Positions 1-6,575 of a stretch of 36,268 nucleotides of DNA are shown here, one piece after another. The position numbers and the translations under genes are program-made. Each line of letters begins with the position of its first letter. The first letter of the stretch is position 1. The DNA is from a virus: positions 1 through 36,268 of IMG/VR virus record IMGVR_UViG_3300042543_000115. One strand, 5' to 3'. The notes below the pieces were generated by a model, which worked only from the letters and a program-made list of their open reading frames with translations, did not search any database and was not told the origin of the DNA.

Positions 1-127
1 GGCTTCATGCCGAACTTCTCGACGCACTTGCGGTATTCCACTCGGCCGCCGTGGGTGTCGGTCGTAAACGGCCAGCCCATTGAGTTGCCGTCGCGGTCGA
101 AATCCTCGACCGAAACGTTGCCGCTGG
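1..127. repeat. Left copy of 127-bp terminal direct repeat
   Basis: Bases 1-127 are identical to 36142-36268. Exactly 127 bases is a common largest k-mer in short-read assemblers, so this is most simply the overlap left when a circular or concatemeric phage genome is assembled as one contig. A true short terminal repeat cannot be excluded. The repeat lies inside a small gene and carries no regulatory features. Confidence 0.95.
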
Positions 128-185
128 CGTGAACCGTGAACTTGGTCGTGAATCCTCTGGAGTCAATCAGCTTGAAGGTCTTCAT
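1..185 (-). CDS. Small conserved-looking protein (63 aa) crossing the contig junction
   Basis: Starts at ATG 183-185, preceded by a GGGGA-type ribosome site about 8 bases upstream. Reading leftward it runs off the window at base 1. In the second copy of the terminal repeat it continues to a TAA at 36135-36137, giving 63 residues that begin MKTFKLIDSRGF and end FGMKPV. The sequence is Asp/Gly/Thr-rich with alternating hydrophobic residues (FTVHASGNVSVEDFD), compatible with a small beta-sheet protein. I do not recognise a family. It is the second gene of the leftward early transcript, after the excisionase-like gene, and is followed by competing hairpins. An excision- or regulation-linked role is only a positional guess. 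Confidence 0.7.
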   Translation of the reverse strand, partial: MKTFKLIDSRGFTTKFTVHASGNVSVEDFDRDGNSMGWPFTTDTHGGRVEYRKCVEKFGMK

Positions 186-236
186 CGTTTCGTCCCCGGT
201 TCGCGTTGCGTCAGGTCTCATGTGCCCGACGCCCGT

Positions 237-265
237 ACTGTAGTCTATCGGTAGTTGGGTTGCAA
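237..265 (-). promoter_or_regulatory. Possible sigma70-like promoter upstream of the 63-aa gene
   Basis: On the minus strand TTGCAA (260-265) and TACAGT (237-242) are separated by 17 bases, 4/6 matches to each consensus box. The spacer contains one copy of the operator-like motif described at 243-260. It lies in the 128-bp gap between the excisionase-like gene and the 63-aa gene. A weak match, supported mainly by its position. Confidence 0.3.
243..260. promoter_or_regulatory. Operator-like repeated motif, copy S2
   Basis: GTCTATCGGTAGTTGGGT on the plus strand matches the copy at 35952-35969 at 16 of 18 positions. Weaker copies lie at 605-622 and 35930-35947. Its core is a degenerate dyad, CTA-N4-TAG. 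All copies lie in the control region; S1 and S2 fall in the -35/-10 spacers of predicted leftward promoters. Candidate binding site for a phage regulator. Confidence 0.4.
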
Positions 266-313
266 GGGGTGCAGAAAAAGATTTTTTGGGGCCGTTTTTC
301 GCCGGGGAAAACG

Positions 314-583
314 CTACTTCCGGCGACGGGCAGCCTTTTTGGCCTTGGCTCGCTTGGCGGCCGGCCGCTTGGCCAGGTGCTTTTTGCCCTTGGCCCTGGT
401 GGTCAGCGTGTCGCGGACGTGGGCCGCAGACCTCTTGGCCACGAGCCGCAGCCGCTTGCCCAGCAGGCGGCTCTCGAGCTTGCCGTCACGGCAGAGGATT
501 CGCACCCAGCCGTCGGTGCAGCCCATGAACTCGACCGCCTCGGGCACGGTCAGGTATTCGACCCCGTCGATGTTGTACGCCAT
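314..583 (-). CDS. Excisionase-like HTH protein with histone-H1-like basic tail
   Basis: An 89-residue protein from ATG 581-583. Residues about 9-55 (YLTVPEAVEFMG then WVRILCRDGKL and LVAKRSAAHV) fit the MerR/excisionase-type winged helix found in Xis-like directionality factors. The last ~28 residues are almost only Lys, Arg and Ala (KKHLAKRPAAKRAKAKKAAR), like the tail of bacterial histone-H1-like proteins, and should bind DNA non-specifically. It is divergent from the integrase and is the first gene of the leftward transcript, the classic place for an excisionase or Cro-like regulator. Upstream in-frame starts exist at 592 (ATG) and 598 (TTG). The promoter at 599-627 would start RNA near 592, so a leaderless start at 592 is possible. 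Confidence 0.7.
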   Translation of the reverse strand: MAYNIDGVEYLTVPEAVEFMGCTDGWVRILCRDGKLESRLLGKRLRLVAKRSAAHVRDTLTTRAKGKKHLAKRPAAKRAKAKKAARRRK

Positions 584-598
584 TGAGACCATGCCCAA

Positions 599-627
599 AT
601 ACTAGGCTGCCGATAGTTCGGCGTCAA
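599..627 (-). promoter_or_regulatory. Leftward sigma70-like promoter for the excisionase/early transcript
   Basis: Minus-strand TTGACG (622-627) and TAGTAT (599-604) are separated by exactly 17 bases (5/6 and 4/6 matches). Predicted RNA start is near 592, at the ATG of the excisionase-like gene. A perfect dyad (625-640) overlaps the -35 box, and the spacer holds a copy of the repeated operator-like motif. This is probably the main promoter of the leftward early operon. Confidence 0.5.
605..622. promoter_or_regulatory. Operator-like repeated motif, copy S1
   Basis: The plus strand reads GGCTGCCGATAGTTCGGC and matches copy S3 (35952-35969) at about 13 of 18 positions. It sits almost exactly in the 17-bp spacer of the leftward promoter, where a bound protein would block RNA polymerase. 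Confidence 0.3.
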
Positions 628-640
628 ACTGCCCAGTTTG
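625..640. promoter_or_regulatory. Perfect 7-bp dyad overlapping the leftward -35 box (operator candidate)
   Basis: CAAACTG (625-631), two bases CC, then CAGTTTG (634-640) form a perfect inverted repeat. Its left edge overlaps the -35 hexamer at 622-627. Size and position are those of a dimeric HTH repressor site. No cognate repressor can be assigned from sequence. Confidence 0.45.
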
Positions 641-684
641 CCCCGGCCAGCCGACCCGCCATAGGATCGACTGCCGGGGCAAAG

Positions 685-710
685 TTCGAGTGGAGGCGAG
701 TCCCCTCGAA
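685..710. repeat. Imperfect inverted repeat upstream of integrase
   Basis: TTCGAGTGGA (685-694) pairs with TCCCCTCGAA (701-710) over 10 positions with one mismatch, around a 6-base loop. It lies 45 bp upstream of the integrase start, in the divergent control region. It could be an integrase or excisionase arm site, an operator, or part of attP; nothing in the sequence decides which. Confidence 0.4.
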
Positions 711-754
711 TAAGTGTATACCTATGTACAGGCAGACCACGAAGGGAGGCACCG

Positions 755-1657
755 ATGACGCTGGCAGAACTTTTCGAGCGGTACGCAGATTTGAGGAACC
801 TGGACGCGAAGACCACCGCCCTCTACGGCATGCTCCTGGAGCGTCTGCGTGCGTTCCTAGGACACGAGCCGACGGTGGCCGACTTGGATGACCTGACGAT
901 CGCACGCTACCTCAGAGCCCGTGCCACGCAGTCCTGCCGGGGCAAGGTCGTCAGGCCGGCGACGGTGCAGAAGGACAAGGTGATGCTGCAGGCCGCGTGG
1001 AATTTGGCAGCCCGCAAGCGGTGGGCGGCCGAGTTTCCAGAACTGCCGAGAATCAAGGTCGCCAAAAGCATCCCGACGGGGCGGGCTTACACCGCCGACG
1101 ACGTGGCAAAGTTGATTCGCCGGGCCCACATGCGGTGCGGCCGTACTGGCGGCAAGCCTTCAGGCTGGTGGTGGGCCACGCTCATTTATATGGGCTACTG
1201 CAGCGGGGAGCGGGCCACGGCCCTCCTGTCGCTCCGGTGGGGCGAGCTCGACCTTGAGCGTCGCCGGGTGCGATTCCTGGGCGCGACCCGCAAGAACAGC
1301 ACGCACGACATCGAGCGGGACTACACGCCAGACTTGGCGGCGATGCTGGCCACTCAGCGAGGACGACCGGAGGATCTCGTCTGGCCGTGGGATCGCCACA
1401 AGTCGAGCATCTGGACAAGCCTCAAAGTGCTGTGCCGCCTGGCCGGCGTGCAGTATCGGGGCTTTCACGGGCTGCGTCGTACGCGGGCGTCATACGCTGC
1501 CTTGGCCGGCGGGACGGCGGCGGCCACCCAGGTACTCGATCACAGCGACCCCAAGCTCCAGGAGCGGTACGTCGATCCAACGATCTGCCCAACGCAGCAG
1601 GCCAGCGTAGACGTGATGCCGCCACTCGACCTCGGCGGGCCGGGAAAGCCCCGGTGA
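755..1657 (+). CDS. int: Tyrosine-type site-specific recombinase (phage integrase)
   Basis: A 300-residue protein whose C-terminal catalytic domain shows every expected residue: R153 in GERATALL, K180 in TRKNSTHD, H238-x-x-R241 in HGLRR, H263 in LDHSD and nucleophile Y272 in ERYV. The N-terminal ~100 residues match the SAM-like core-binding domain (LAELFERYADLRNL, LRAFLG, DLDDLTIARYL). Its length is normal for short phage integrases lacking a large arm-binding domain. Ribosome site GGGAGG lies 6 bases before the ATG. It would join attP and attB to make the prophage. It is one of two rightward genes, divergent from the excisionase-like gene and convergent with the end of the late operon. Confidence 0.95.
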   Translation: MTLAELFERYADLRNLDAKTTALYGMLLERLRAFLGHEPTVADLDDLTIARYLRARATQSCRGKVVRPATVQKDKVMLQAAWNLAARKRWAAEFPELPRIKVAKSIPTGRAYTADDVAKLIRRAHMRCGRTGGKPSGWWWATLIYMGYCSGERATALLSLRWGELDLERRRVRFLGATRKNSTHDIERDYTPDLAAMLATQRGRPEDLVWPWDRHKSSIWTSLKVLCRLAGVQYRGFHGLRRTRASYAALAGGTAAATQVLDHSDPKLQERYVDPTICPTQQASVDVMPPLDLGGPGKPR

Positions 1658-1682
1658 CGGGCCGAGCACCTGCGGAGCGGCC

Positions 1683-1710
1683 GGCAGCGCGGAAAGGGAG
1701 ACACGCTGCC
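1683..1710. terminator. Hairpin between convergent integrase and late operon
   Basis: GGCAGCG (1683-1689) and CGCTGCC (1704-1710) form a perfect 7-bp stem with a 14-base loop, in the 77-bp gap where integrase and the leftward operon meet. It has no U-tract on either strand, so it is at best a weak or factor-assisted bidirectional terminator. Position is the main argument. Confidence 0.4.
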
Positions 1711-1734
1711 AGCACGCTCAACGCAGGGCCCGGC

Positions 1735-2295
1735 TCACTGCTCCTGCTCTTCGCGCCGCAGCACCTCGGCGATCACGGCGTAACACGCAATATCTCGCAA
1801 GGTGTCGGACAGTCCGTCAAACTCCACCTTTCCGCGGCGGAAGTACGCCTTGAGCCGGTGCATCTTGTCCATCATGCGAAGGACGCATCCGGCCCAGGCC
1901 GGCATGTTGACGATGTCGGCCGACAGCCGGATGTTCGACAACGCGTCTTCGTCCACCCCGTAGTCGAGCGTCTTGCGGAGGTGCAGCTGCTTGAGCTCGT
2001 CGAGCACGGCCAAGAACTCGGCCGACCCAGGCCGCAGCTGCTGGCCCTGAAACCCCGGCTCCCACTCGGCGTACGTCTCGCTGCCGCCATGCCCGTAGAA
2101 CTTCCGCCCCTCGCAGCACGACTCGCCCTGCCACGCATCGGACAGCACCTTCGCCGCACACTCCTGTGCGGGCTGGCAGCCGGCGAGCGGCGAGTAGCCA
2201 GCGAGTTTCGGATCATCGGCCGGCGTCGCGTCCATGCGGGCCTTCACTGCGGATCGCAGCACGTCGTTCGCCTGTTGCAGTGTCGTGGTGGTCAT
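1735..2295 (-). CDS. DUF1599 / nucleotide-modification-associated-like protein
   Basis: A 186-residue protein. The second half (about 98-180) reads ELKQLHLRKTLDYGV, RMMDKMHRLKAYF, then LSDTLRDIACYAVIAEVL. This follows the pattern of DUF1599-type domains: a Lys-rich helix with DYG, an R-x-x-DK-x-x-RL helix, and D-T-x-x-D-x-x-x-Y near the end. Those domains are seen in phages and have been linked computationally to nucleotide or DNA-base modification systems; no activity can be assigned here. The N-terminal half has four Cys (C40, C46, C60, C61). It is the last gene of the leftward operon and starts inside the stop codon of the phosphoesterase gene (ATGA). Confidence 0.55.
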   Translation of the reverse strand: MTTTTLQQANDVLRSAVKARMDATPADDPKLAGYSPLAGCQPAQECAAKVLSDAWQGESCCEGRKFYGHGGSETYAEWEPGFQGQQLRPGSAEFLAVLDELKQLHLRKTLDYGVDEDALSNIRLSADIVNMPAWAGCVLRMMDKMHRLKAYFRRGKVEFDGLSDTLRDIACYAVIAEVLRREEQEQ

Positions 2296-3377
2296 TCCTT
2301 TGCCTTCCTCAAGTCGCGGTCGCAGAACAATGGATACGCTCGCGTCACCTCATTGCGACCGTGGTCGATGATCGCCATGCCTTGGCACGGCCGTTCCGGT
2401 GACGCAACCCGCTCAGCGTATGGGCTGTGTCCAATCACGCTCCCATTTGCGACGTAGCGGGCACCACGCAGCCAGCCCCACGAGTGGTAGTGACCGAAGA
2501 TCGTCAGGTCGGCGCGGCGGCCAGCGTCCCACCGGGCGATTGCCTTGCTCGCCGGCAGGGCCAGCCCGTAGACGCCGCCAGCGAACCGAATACTGTGGCC
2601 ATGGGTCGTGCGAACGAGGAACCCGTCGAGATCGACGTAGCCCAAGTGCCCCTCGGCAATCTGCCAGCGCACGTTCTTGTTGCGTTCCTCGCGGGCGAGC
2701 GTGAAATACATCAGCTGCTCCCAGCTGTGCTCGAGCTCGGTGGCGATCCTGGGCTTGCCTTCGTTGCTGCGGCCGTGGTTGCCGGCGTTCGTGCAGATCA
2801 CCACCTCGTCGGCGTGCTGGGCCACGCTGTCGATGAGCCCTCGTAGCCGCTCGGCAATCCACCGCGTCGCGTTCATCGGCGACAACTGGGCCACTTCGAC
2901 GCAATCGGGATGGATGTGCCCGGTCAGGAAATCGCCGCCCAACCATATCAGCACACGGCGGATGTCGGCCTGGTTGCGTTCGTGGTGCAGGCAGTCGAGG
3001 AACCGCTCCTCCAGTTCCTGTAGCCGGCGTTGACATACGTCAAGCGAATAGTCGTTTTCGCCGTTGACCGTCTCGGGGAGCACCCGCTCCTCGCAATGCA
3101 CGTCCGAAAGCATCAGGATCGCCGTGGCGTCGTGACGCACCCGCTTGCGGCCCTTGACGCTTTTGGTCAAGGCCACGCCTTGCACGCCCTGGAGAGACGC
3201 CATTGCGTCGGCACGACCGCGCTCGCGGTCAATCTGTGCGAGCGCCGCCTTATACCGATTCCGGTACGACGCCAATTCAGACCGAAGCCGGGCGAGCTCG
3301 GCGTCGGCGGCGAGTTGCTCGGCCGAGGCGACGTGCTCGGCGATCTCGGTCACTGCCGTGCGTTTCGCTGCAGCCAT
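2292..3377 (-). CDS. Calcineurin-like metallophosphoesterase
   Basis: A 361-residue protein with all metallophosphoesterase blocks in order: SDVHCEE (D92, H94), GGDF (D149), AGNHGR (N200, H201), THGH (H261) and GHYHSWGW (H296, H298). Residues ~18-55 form a Glu/Arg-rich coiled coil. The fold hydrolyses phosphodiesters or phosphomonoesters with two metal ions; the substrate (nucleic acid, nucleotide or protein) is unknown. ATG 3375-3377 was chosen because a G-rich ribosome site precedes it and longer in-frame starts run back through the upstream gene. It lies downstream of tail genes, between small unknowns and a nucleotide-modification-like gene, which fits accessory DNA metabolism better than virion structure. 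Confidence 0.85.
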   Translation of the reverse strand: MAAAKRTAVTEIAEHVASAEQLAADAELARLRSELASYRNRYKAALAQIDRERGRADAMASLQGVQGVALTKSVKGRKRVRHDATAILMLSDVHCEERVLPETVNGENDYSLDVCQRRLQELEERFLDCLHHERNQADIRRVLIWLGGDFLTGHIHPDCVEVAQLSPMNATRWIAERLRGLIDSVAQHADEVVICTNAGNHGRSNEGKPRIATELEHSWEQLMYFTLAREERNKNVRWQIAEGHLGYVDLDGFLVRTTHGHSIRFAGGVYGLALPASKAIARWDAGRRADLTIFGHYHSWGWLRGARYVANGSVIGHSPYAERVASPERPCQGMAIIDHGRNEVTRAYPLFCDRDLRKAKE

Positions 3378-3607
3378 GTCAGCACCCCCTGAAACCCGAC
3401 TTCGACTCCGTGATTCGTCAGCCACGTTGCAATAGCCTGCGCGGCCGGTTTGGCATGCGGCCCGAACTGGCCGTCGTGGTACGCCTGCAGGATGCCGGGC
3501 AACGATTCGGCCACCTCCGGGCTCACGCGCTCCCACCACGCGAGGCTGCGTTTGCTCTTGGGCACCAGGGCGGCGATCTCAGCGACCGGCGACAAAGCCT
3601 TAGCCAT
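3350..3607 (-). CDS. Small protein of unknown function (85 aa)
   Basis: Starts at ATG 3605-3607 behind a strong ribosome site (AAGGAGGAGG) and overlaps the preceding metallopeptidase by 8 bp and the phosphoesterase by 28 bp. The sequence is mostly helical, with the motif SLAWWERVSPEVAESLPGIL, then an AYHDGQFG turn and a C-terminal amphipathic region ending VLTWLQRN. The WWERVSPEV and AIATWLTNHG stretches feel like a recurring phage protein, but I cannot name it. Tight coupling to its neighbours is the main evidence that it is real. Confidence 0.7.
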   Translation of the reverse strand: MAKALSPVAEIAALVPKSKRSLAWWERVSPEVAESLPGILQAYHDGQFGPHAKPAAQAIATWLTNHGVEVGFQGVLTWLQRNARQ

Positions 3608-3899
3608 CGGCCTCCTCCTTGGGCGTCACGTCGTAGAGCGTCCACAACACGCGGGCGAGATCCTTGCCGGCCTGCTCGATCACGCCTTCGTCGGCCTGCG
3701 GGAATATGGCGTGCAACAATTCGTGGATCAGCACCGTCAGCCGATGCTTGCCGCGCATCCCGTCGTGCAAGACGATCCGCGGGCTTTTCGACTTGCGGGT
3801 GTAGGTGATCCCGTACGCCTGGCCCTTGAGCTCGGCGAAGCGAATGAGCCACCGCTCGTCGCCGTTGAGCGTGAATACGTGGTCGCGCGGCACGGGCAT
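3600..3899 (-). CDS. Small HExxH zinc metallopeptidase-like protein
   Basis: A 99-residue protein with the zincin motif HELLHA at about 59-64, flanked by hydrophobic residues (RLTVLIHELLHAIFP), and a possible third metal ligand in the following DEGVIEQAG helix. The pattern resembles minimal SprT/WSS1-like or ImmA-like peptidases; the family cannot be decided by eye. If active, it would cleave peptide bonds using zinc. ATG at 3899 directly abuts AAAGGG, whereas GTG at 3893 lies 6 bases downstream of it, so the true start may be GTG, giving 97 residues. It is translationally linked to the 85-aa gene. Being in the late operon, a virion or host-takeover role are both possible. Confidence 0.65.
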   Translation of the reverse strand: MPVPRDHVFTLNGDERWLIRFAELKGQAYGITYTRKSKSPRIVLHDGMRGKHRLTVLIHELLHAIFPQADEGVIEQAGKDLARVLWTLYDVTPKEEADG

Positions 3900-3928
3900 C
3901 CCTTTCGCCCGTCATCGTGGCCGGCGTG

Positions 3929-4330
3929 TCAAGTCGAGGCGGGACCCCACTTGCCCACGGGGCAGGATTCGTTGGCCCAGGACAGCTTCGAGATGTACTG
4001 CTTTTCACGAACGATGGGGCAGCCACACTTCCGGCACGCCTTGCCGTCGAAGTGCTCGCACGACTGGCAGATAGCAAACCGCTCGGCGACTTGTTCGTCA
4101 GTGGCTCGGGGCATCCCTGCGGCCAAGTGCTTGGCGGCCGACGTTGCGAAGTTCGCCACCTTCTGCGACAGCGTCAGGCCGGGCTTTTCGGTGCGAGGAT
4201 ACGCCGGATGCGTCTCGTCCACCGTGATCTTGTCGCCGTCCTGGCTGACGATGCACGGGCGTGCCTCGTCAAGCGTAAATCCACGCTCGTGGCAGCGGGC
4301 AGCGAGGTGCTTGAGTTGGCAGGAGATCAT
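3929..4330 (-). CDS. Zinc-ribbon protein (133 aa)
   Basis: The C-terminal third carries CQSCEHFDGKACRKCGCP followed by a Lys/Trp stretch ending WANESCPVGKW. Four or more Cys in CxxC spacing indicate a zinc ribbon; this SCPxGKW-ended module recurs in phage tail-region genes. The N-terminal half begins MISCQLKHLAARC and has a T-H-P-A-Y-P segment. The start overlaps the stop of the upstream Cys-rich gene (ATGA), so the two are translationally coupled. Function unknown; possibly a tail or host-binding accessory. Confidence 0.7.
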   Translation of the reverse strand: MISCQLKHLAARCHERGFTLDEARPCIVSQDGDKITVDETHPAYPRTEKPGLTLSQKVANFATSAAKHLAAGMPRATDEQVAERFAICQSCEHFDGKACRKCGCPIVREKQYISKLSWANESCPVGKWGPAST

Positions 4331-4968
4331 GGGAGTGGATTTTCCTGCTCATATTCCAATTCCGAACAGGACGGCGAGGCGTTACAAGAAACGCCGAGCT
4401 CAAAACGGCCCTGGCAAAATTGATCGCAAATCTCTTTTGTGACTTGGATTATCTCATCATTAAAAATTAGTTCCGGGCCGACGCAATTACCTTTGATATA
4501 GGGACCAACACATGGATAAAATTCGCCCTGGCCAAATGCACCCGGCCCTTTGTCGTATACAATCGGTTGGCTGGTGTAGTCGACACTCCCGCAGCAACCG
4601 GCCTGCACTATGGACGCACCCGGTGTTCGGTAACTCGTAAAATAATTTCCGTTTTCGTCAACACACTGATATTCCTCCGGAGTTACTCCCCCGCCGCTGT
4701 AACTGGTACACACCCAACCGTTGTCCTGTAACAAACCCATGAGCACCGTCGCTGCCGCTTCTCCCGCATCTAAATGCGCCTGTATCACCTCTTTTGGAAA
4801 ACAAGTAAGAGAGCCCAAGAATATATCGGAGTCAAAACTAATACTGCAAAAACAGCAGCGGCCAGCGTTTCCGCCTCCGCCTCCGCCTCCGCAGCAACAC
4901 GCCTGCCCAGTGCCTAACTTGCCGTCGCGCACGACGAGCTTGCCGTCTTGCGTTGTCAGCGAAGTCAT
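4327..4968 (-). CDS. Cys/Gly-run protein, probable distal-tail or virion protein
   Basis: A 213-residue protein starting at ATG 4966-4968, which overlaps the upstream stop codon. The N terminus (DGKLVVRDGKLGTGQACCCG) runs into seven consecutive Gly, then GRCCFC. Further Cys pairs follow (GCCGSVDY, FCQGRF, SCNASPSC), about 18 Cys in total, which suggests disulfide cross-linking or metal binding. Base composition over about 4330-4880 is visibly more AT-rich than its neighbours, suggesting separate acquisition. It lies among genes downstream of the tape measure, the usual place for baseplate and tip proteins. I associate this kind of protein with Planctomycetota prophages from memory only. Confidence 0.6.
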   Translation of the reverse strand: MTSLTTQDGKLVVRDGKLGTGQACCCGGGGGGGNAGRCCFCSISFDSDIFLGSLTCFPKEVIQAHLDAGEAAATVLMGLLQDNGWVCTSYSGGGVTPEEYQCVDENGNYFTSYRTPGASIVQAGCCGSVDYTSQPIVYDKGPGAFGQGEFYPCVGPYIKGNCVGPELIFNDEIIQVTKEICDQFCQGRFELGVSCNASPSCSELEYEQENPLP

Positions 4969-5669
4969 GACGTTGTCGCCGTAGAGCACGTCGCGATAGT
5001 AAGTTCAATGTTGCTGGCCGTTCCGGCACCGAAGCCGCGGATCGACCTGCGGCCGAACACCACGGCAGTGTTAGTCACGGTCACGCTGGTGACTACGTCT
5101 TGCGTGGCAAACGGCAGCAACACGTTGCTGGCAGAATTATTACACAGCACGCCAACAGACACGCGCTGCAACGAAATTCCGGTTCCTGTAATGGTCGCCG
5201 CCGTGACAACCGGCACGGTCTGCACCTCCATCGTGAACGTGTTCGTGGAGTGCGACGCCAAGGCGATACCGGGCAGCGTCTGAAACTTGATGCCGCACTG
5301 CATAGTAGTTGTGGCGGCCGTAAAGAAGTCGCCACGGAACAACTGCGGCACCACCAGGAACCACGCCGTGCCGTCCTTGCCGATTGAGCAGTCACGCTCC
5401 TCCGGGGCGTCGTCATCCAGCGGCCAGAACAGATTAGTGGCGCTAACTGTGTTGGGCGTGTTTGTCTGGTTTTTGAACGTGACCGTCTTTGACGATCCGA
5501 GAGGCCAAGATCCAGTAAATGTGCAGACGCGAAACACGGGCCGCGTCCGCGACTGATGCACAGGGTCGAACGTCAGCGGCCGTGTCCGTCGCGGCTCCTG
5601 CTCAACGGCCCGCACAACGCGGGCCACGCGAGCGGCAGAGCCGAGGTCGAACTGCGCGAGTTCAGCCAT
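4965..5669 (-). CDS. Putative virion/tail protein (234 aa), family unknown
   Basis: The region after residue ~50 is rich in Thr, Val and Asn and predicts as beta strands (VTFKNQTNTPNTVSATNLF, TNTFTMEVQTVPVVTAATIT), like a tail-surface or Ig-like domain. The N-terminal ~45 residues are Arg-rich helix. It starts at ATG 5667-5669 behind GGTGACGC, four bases after the upstream stop, and its own stop overlaps the next start. It stands second downstream of the tape measure, consistent with the distal tail. No catalytic motif seen. Confidence 0.6.
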   Translation of the reverse strand: MAELAQFDLGSAARVARVVRAVEQEPRRTRPLTFDPVHQSRTRPVFRVCTFTGSWPLGSSKTVTFKNQTNTPNTVSATNLFWPLDDDAPEERDCSIGKDGTAWFLVVPQLFRGDFFTAATTTMQCGIKFQTLPGIALASHSTNTFTMEVQTVPVVTAATITGTGISLQRVSVGVLCNNSASNVLLPFATQDVVTSVTVTNTAVVFGRRSIRGFGAGTASNIELTIATCSTATTS

Positions 5670-5672
5670 GCG

Positions 5673-6572
5673 TCACCCCGTGGGCAGTGGGGTCGTGGGC
5701 GGCGTGCCGAACAGCGACTGGAAGTCCACCTCCGGGTTCACGCGACGCACGAGGATGGCCGGAGCGTTGAGCGTCATGCCGCCATTGCCGTCGAGCCCGA
5801 CCGGATTCGGCGAGGCGATCCATTCGGAGTTCTCAAAGTCGAACACCATCGCTCGGCGTTTCTGGTCGTCGCCGATGAAGTTCCAGCCAATGTCTGGCAG
5901 TTGGAGATTGTGGCCGCTCTGGCGGTAGTGCAACTCGGCCGTGGCCTTCCAGTAGGCGACCATTCCGCCGTTGAACTCCTCTTGCGTTTGCTGCACGCTG
6001 ATTTTGTCTACCTTGACCGAGTGAGTAGGACACCCGAAGTAGGGCGCATCATTCACGCACTGGCTTGCGGAGAACCAGTTGCTTGGAAACTGGGCGAAGT
6101 TGTACGTCACCCGAGCGACCGACAACGCCTCTTGTGTGACCAAGCCAGGGAAGTAGTCGAAAGCGCTGTTCGTCAGCGGTCGGAGCGTGCCGTTGCCGCT
6201 TCCTTCGTAATAGAACAACGCCGGCACTTCGCCCGGCGCGCCATCGAACTCCCATAGGCCGGGGCGGTCAGTAGGCTGCTGCAACTCCCACGCCATGACC
6301 ACGCCGTATTCGTAGAGAATGTGAACGTGGTACGGCGAACCCTCGAATCCCTCCGTAATCGTGGCCTTTCGGCACCTGTTGTAAGTGTAGAACGGGTGCG
6401 GAGAGTTCAGGTTGACGCCCGTGGCCGCGACTAGCTGGTTGTCGTCTATCGGGGCGGATGTCAAAGCGTCATCGCTCAACACGCAAACAAACTCTCGCGT
6501 CACTTGGCGCGGCTTGTTGATCTCAAAGACGCCCTTGCGCGGAAGTTCTTTTACGCTGACGACGCTAGCCAT
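5673..6572 (-). CDS. Putative distal-tail/baseplate protein (299 aa)
   Basis: First gene downstream of the tape measure, in the position of distal tail (Dit) or tip proteins. The sequence is aromatic- and Pro-rich with many beta-strand stretches (PHPFYTYNRCRKATITEGF, YHVHILYEYGVVMAWEL, VARVTYNFAQFPSNWF). I do not recognise a named family. It is followed closely by two further small virion-like genes. The product probably sits at the tail tip; this rests on gene order only. Confidence 0.6.
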   Translation of the reverse strand: MASVVSVKELPRKGVFEINKPRQVTREFVCVLSDDALTSAPIDDNQLVAATGVNLNSPHPFYTYNRCRKATITEGFEGSPYHVHILYEYGVVMAWELQQPTDRPGLWEFDGAPGEVPALFYYEGSGNGTLRPLTNSAFDYFPGLVTQEALSVARVTYNFAQFPSNWFSASQCVNDAPYFGCPTHSVKVDKISVQQTQEEFNGGMVAYWKATAELHYRQSGHNLQLPDIGWNFIGDDQKRRAMVFDFENSEWIASPNPVGLDGNGGMTLNAPAILVRRVNPEVDFQSLFGTPPTTPLPTG

Positions 6573-6575
6573 GTG

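Noticed and set aside
206-605. Overlapping plus-strand frames
   Set aside because: Opposite the excisionase-like gene and its downstream gap, with no ribosome sites or domain features.
1387-2457. 356-codon plus-strand open frame
   Set aside because: It runs antisense to well-supported genes and over the integrase end; no ribosome site and Arg/Pro-rich translation, a GC-rich shadow.
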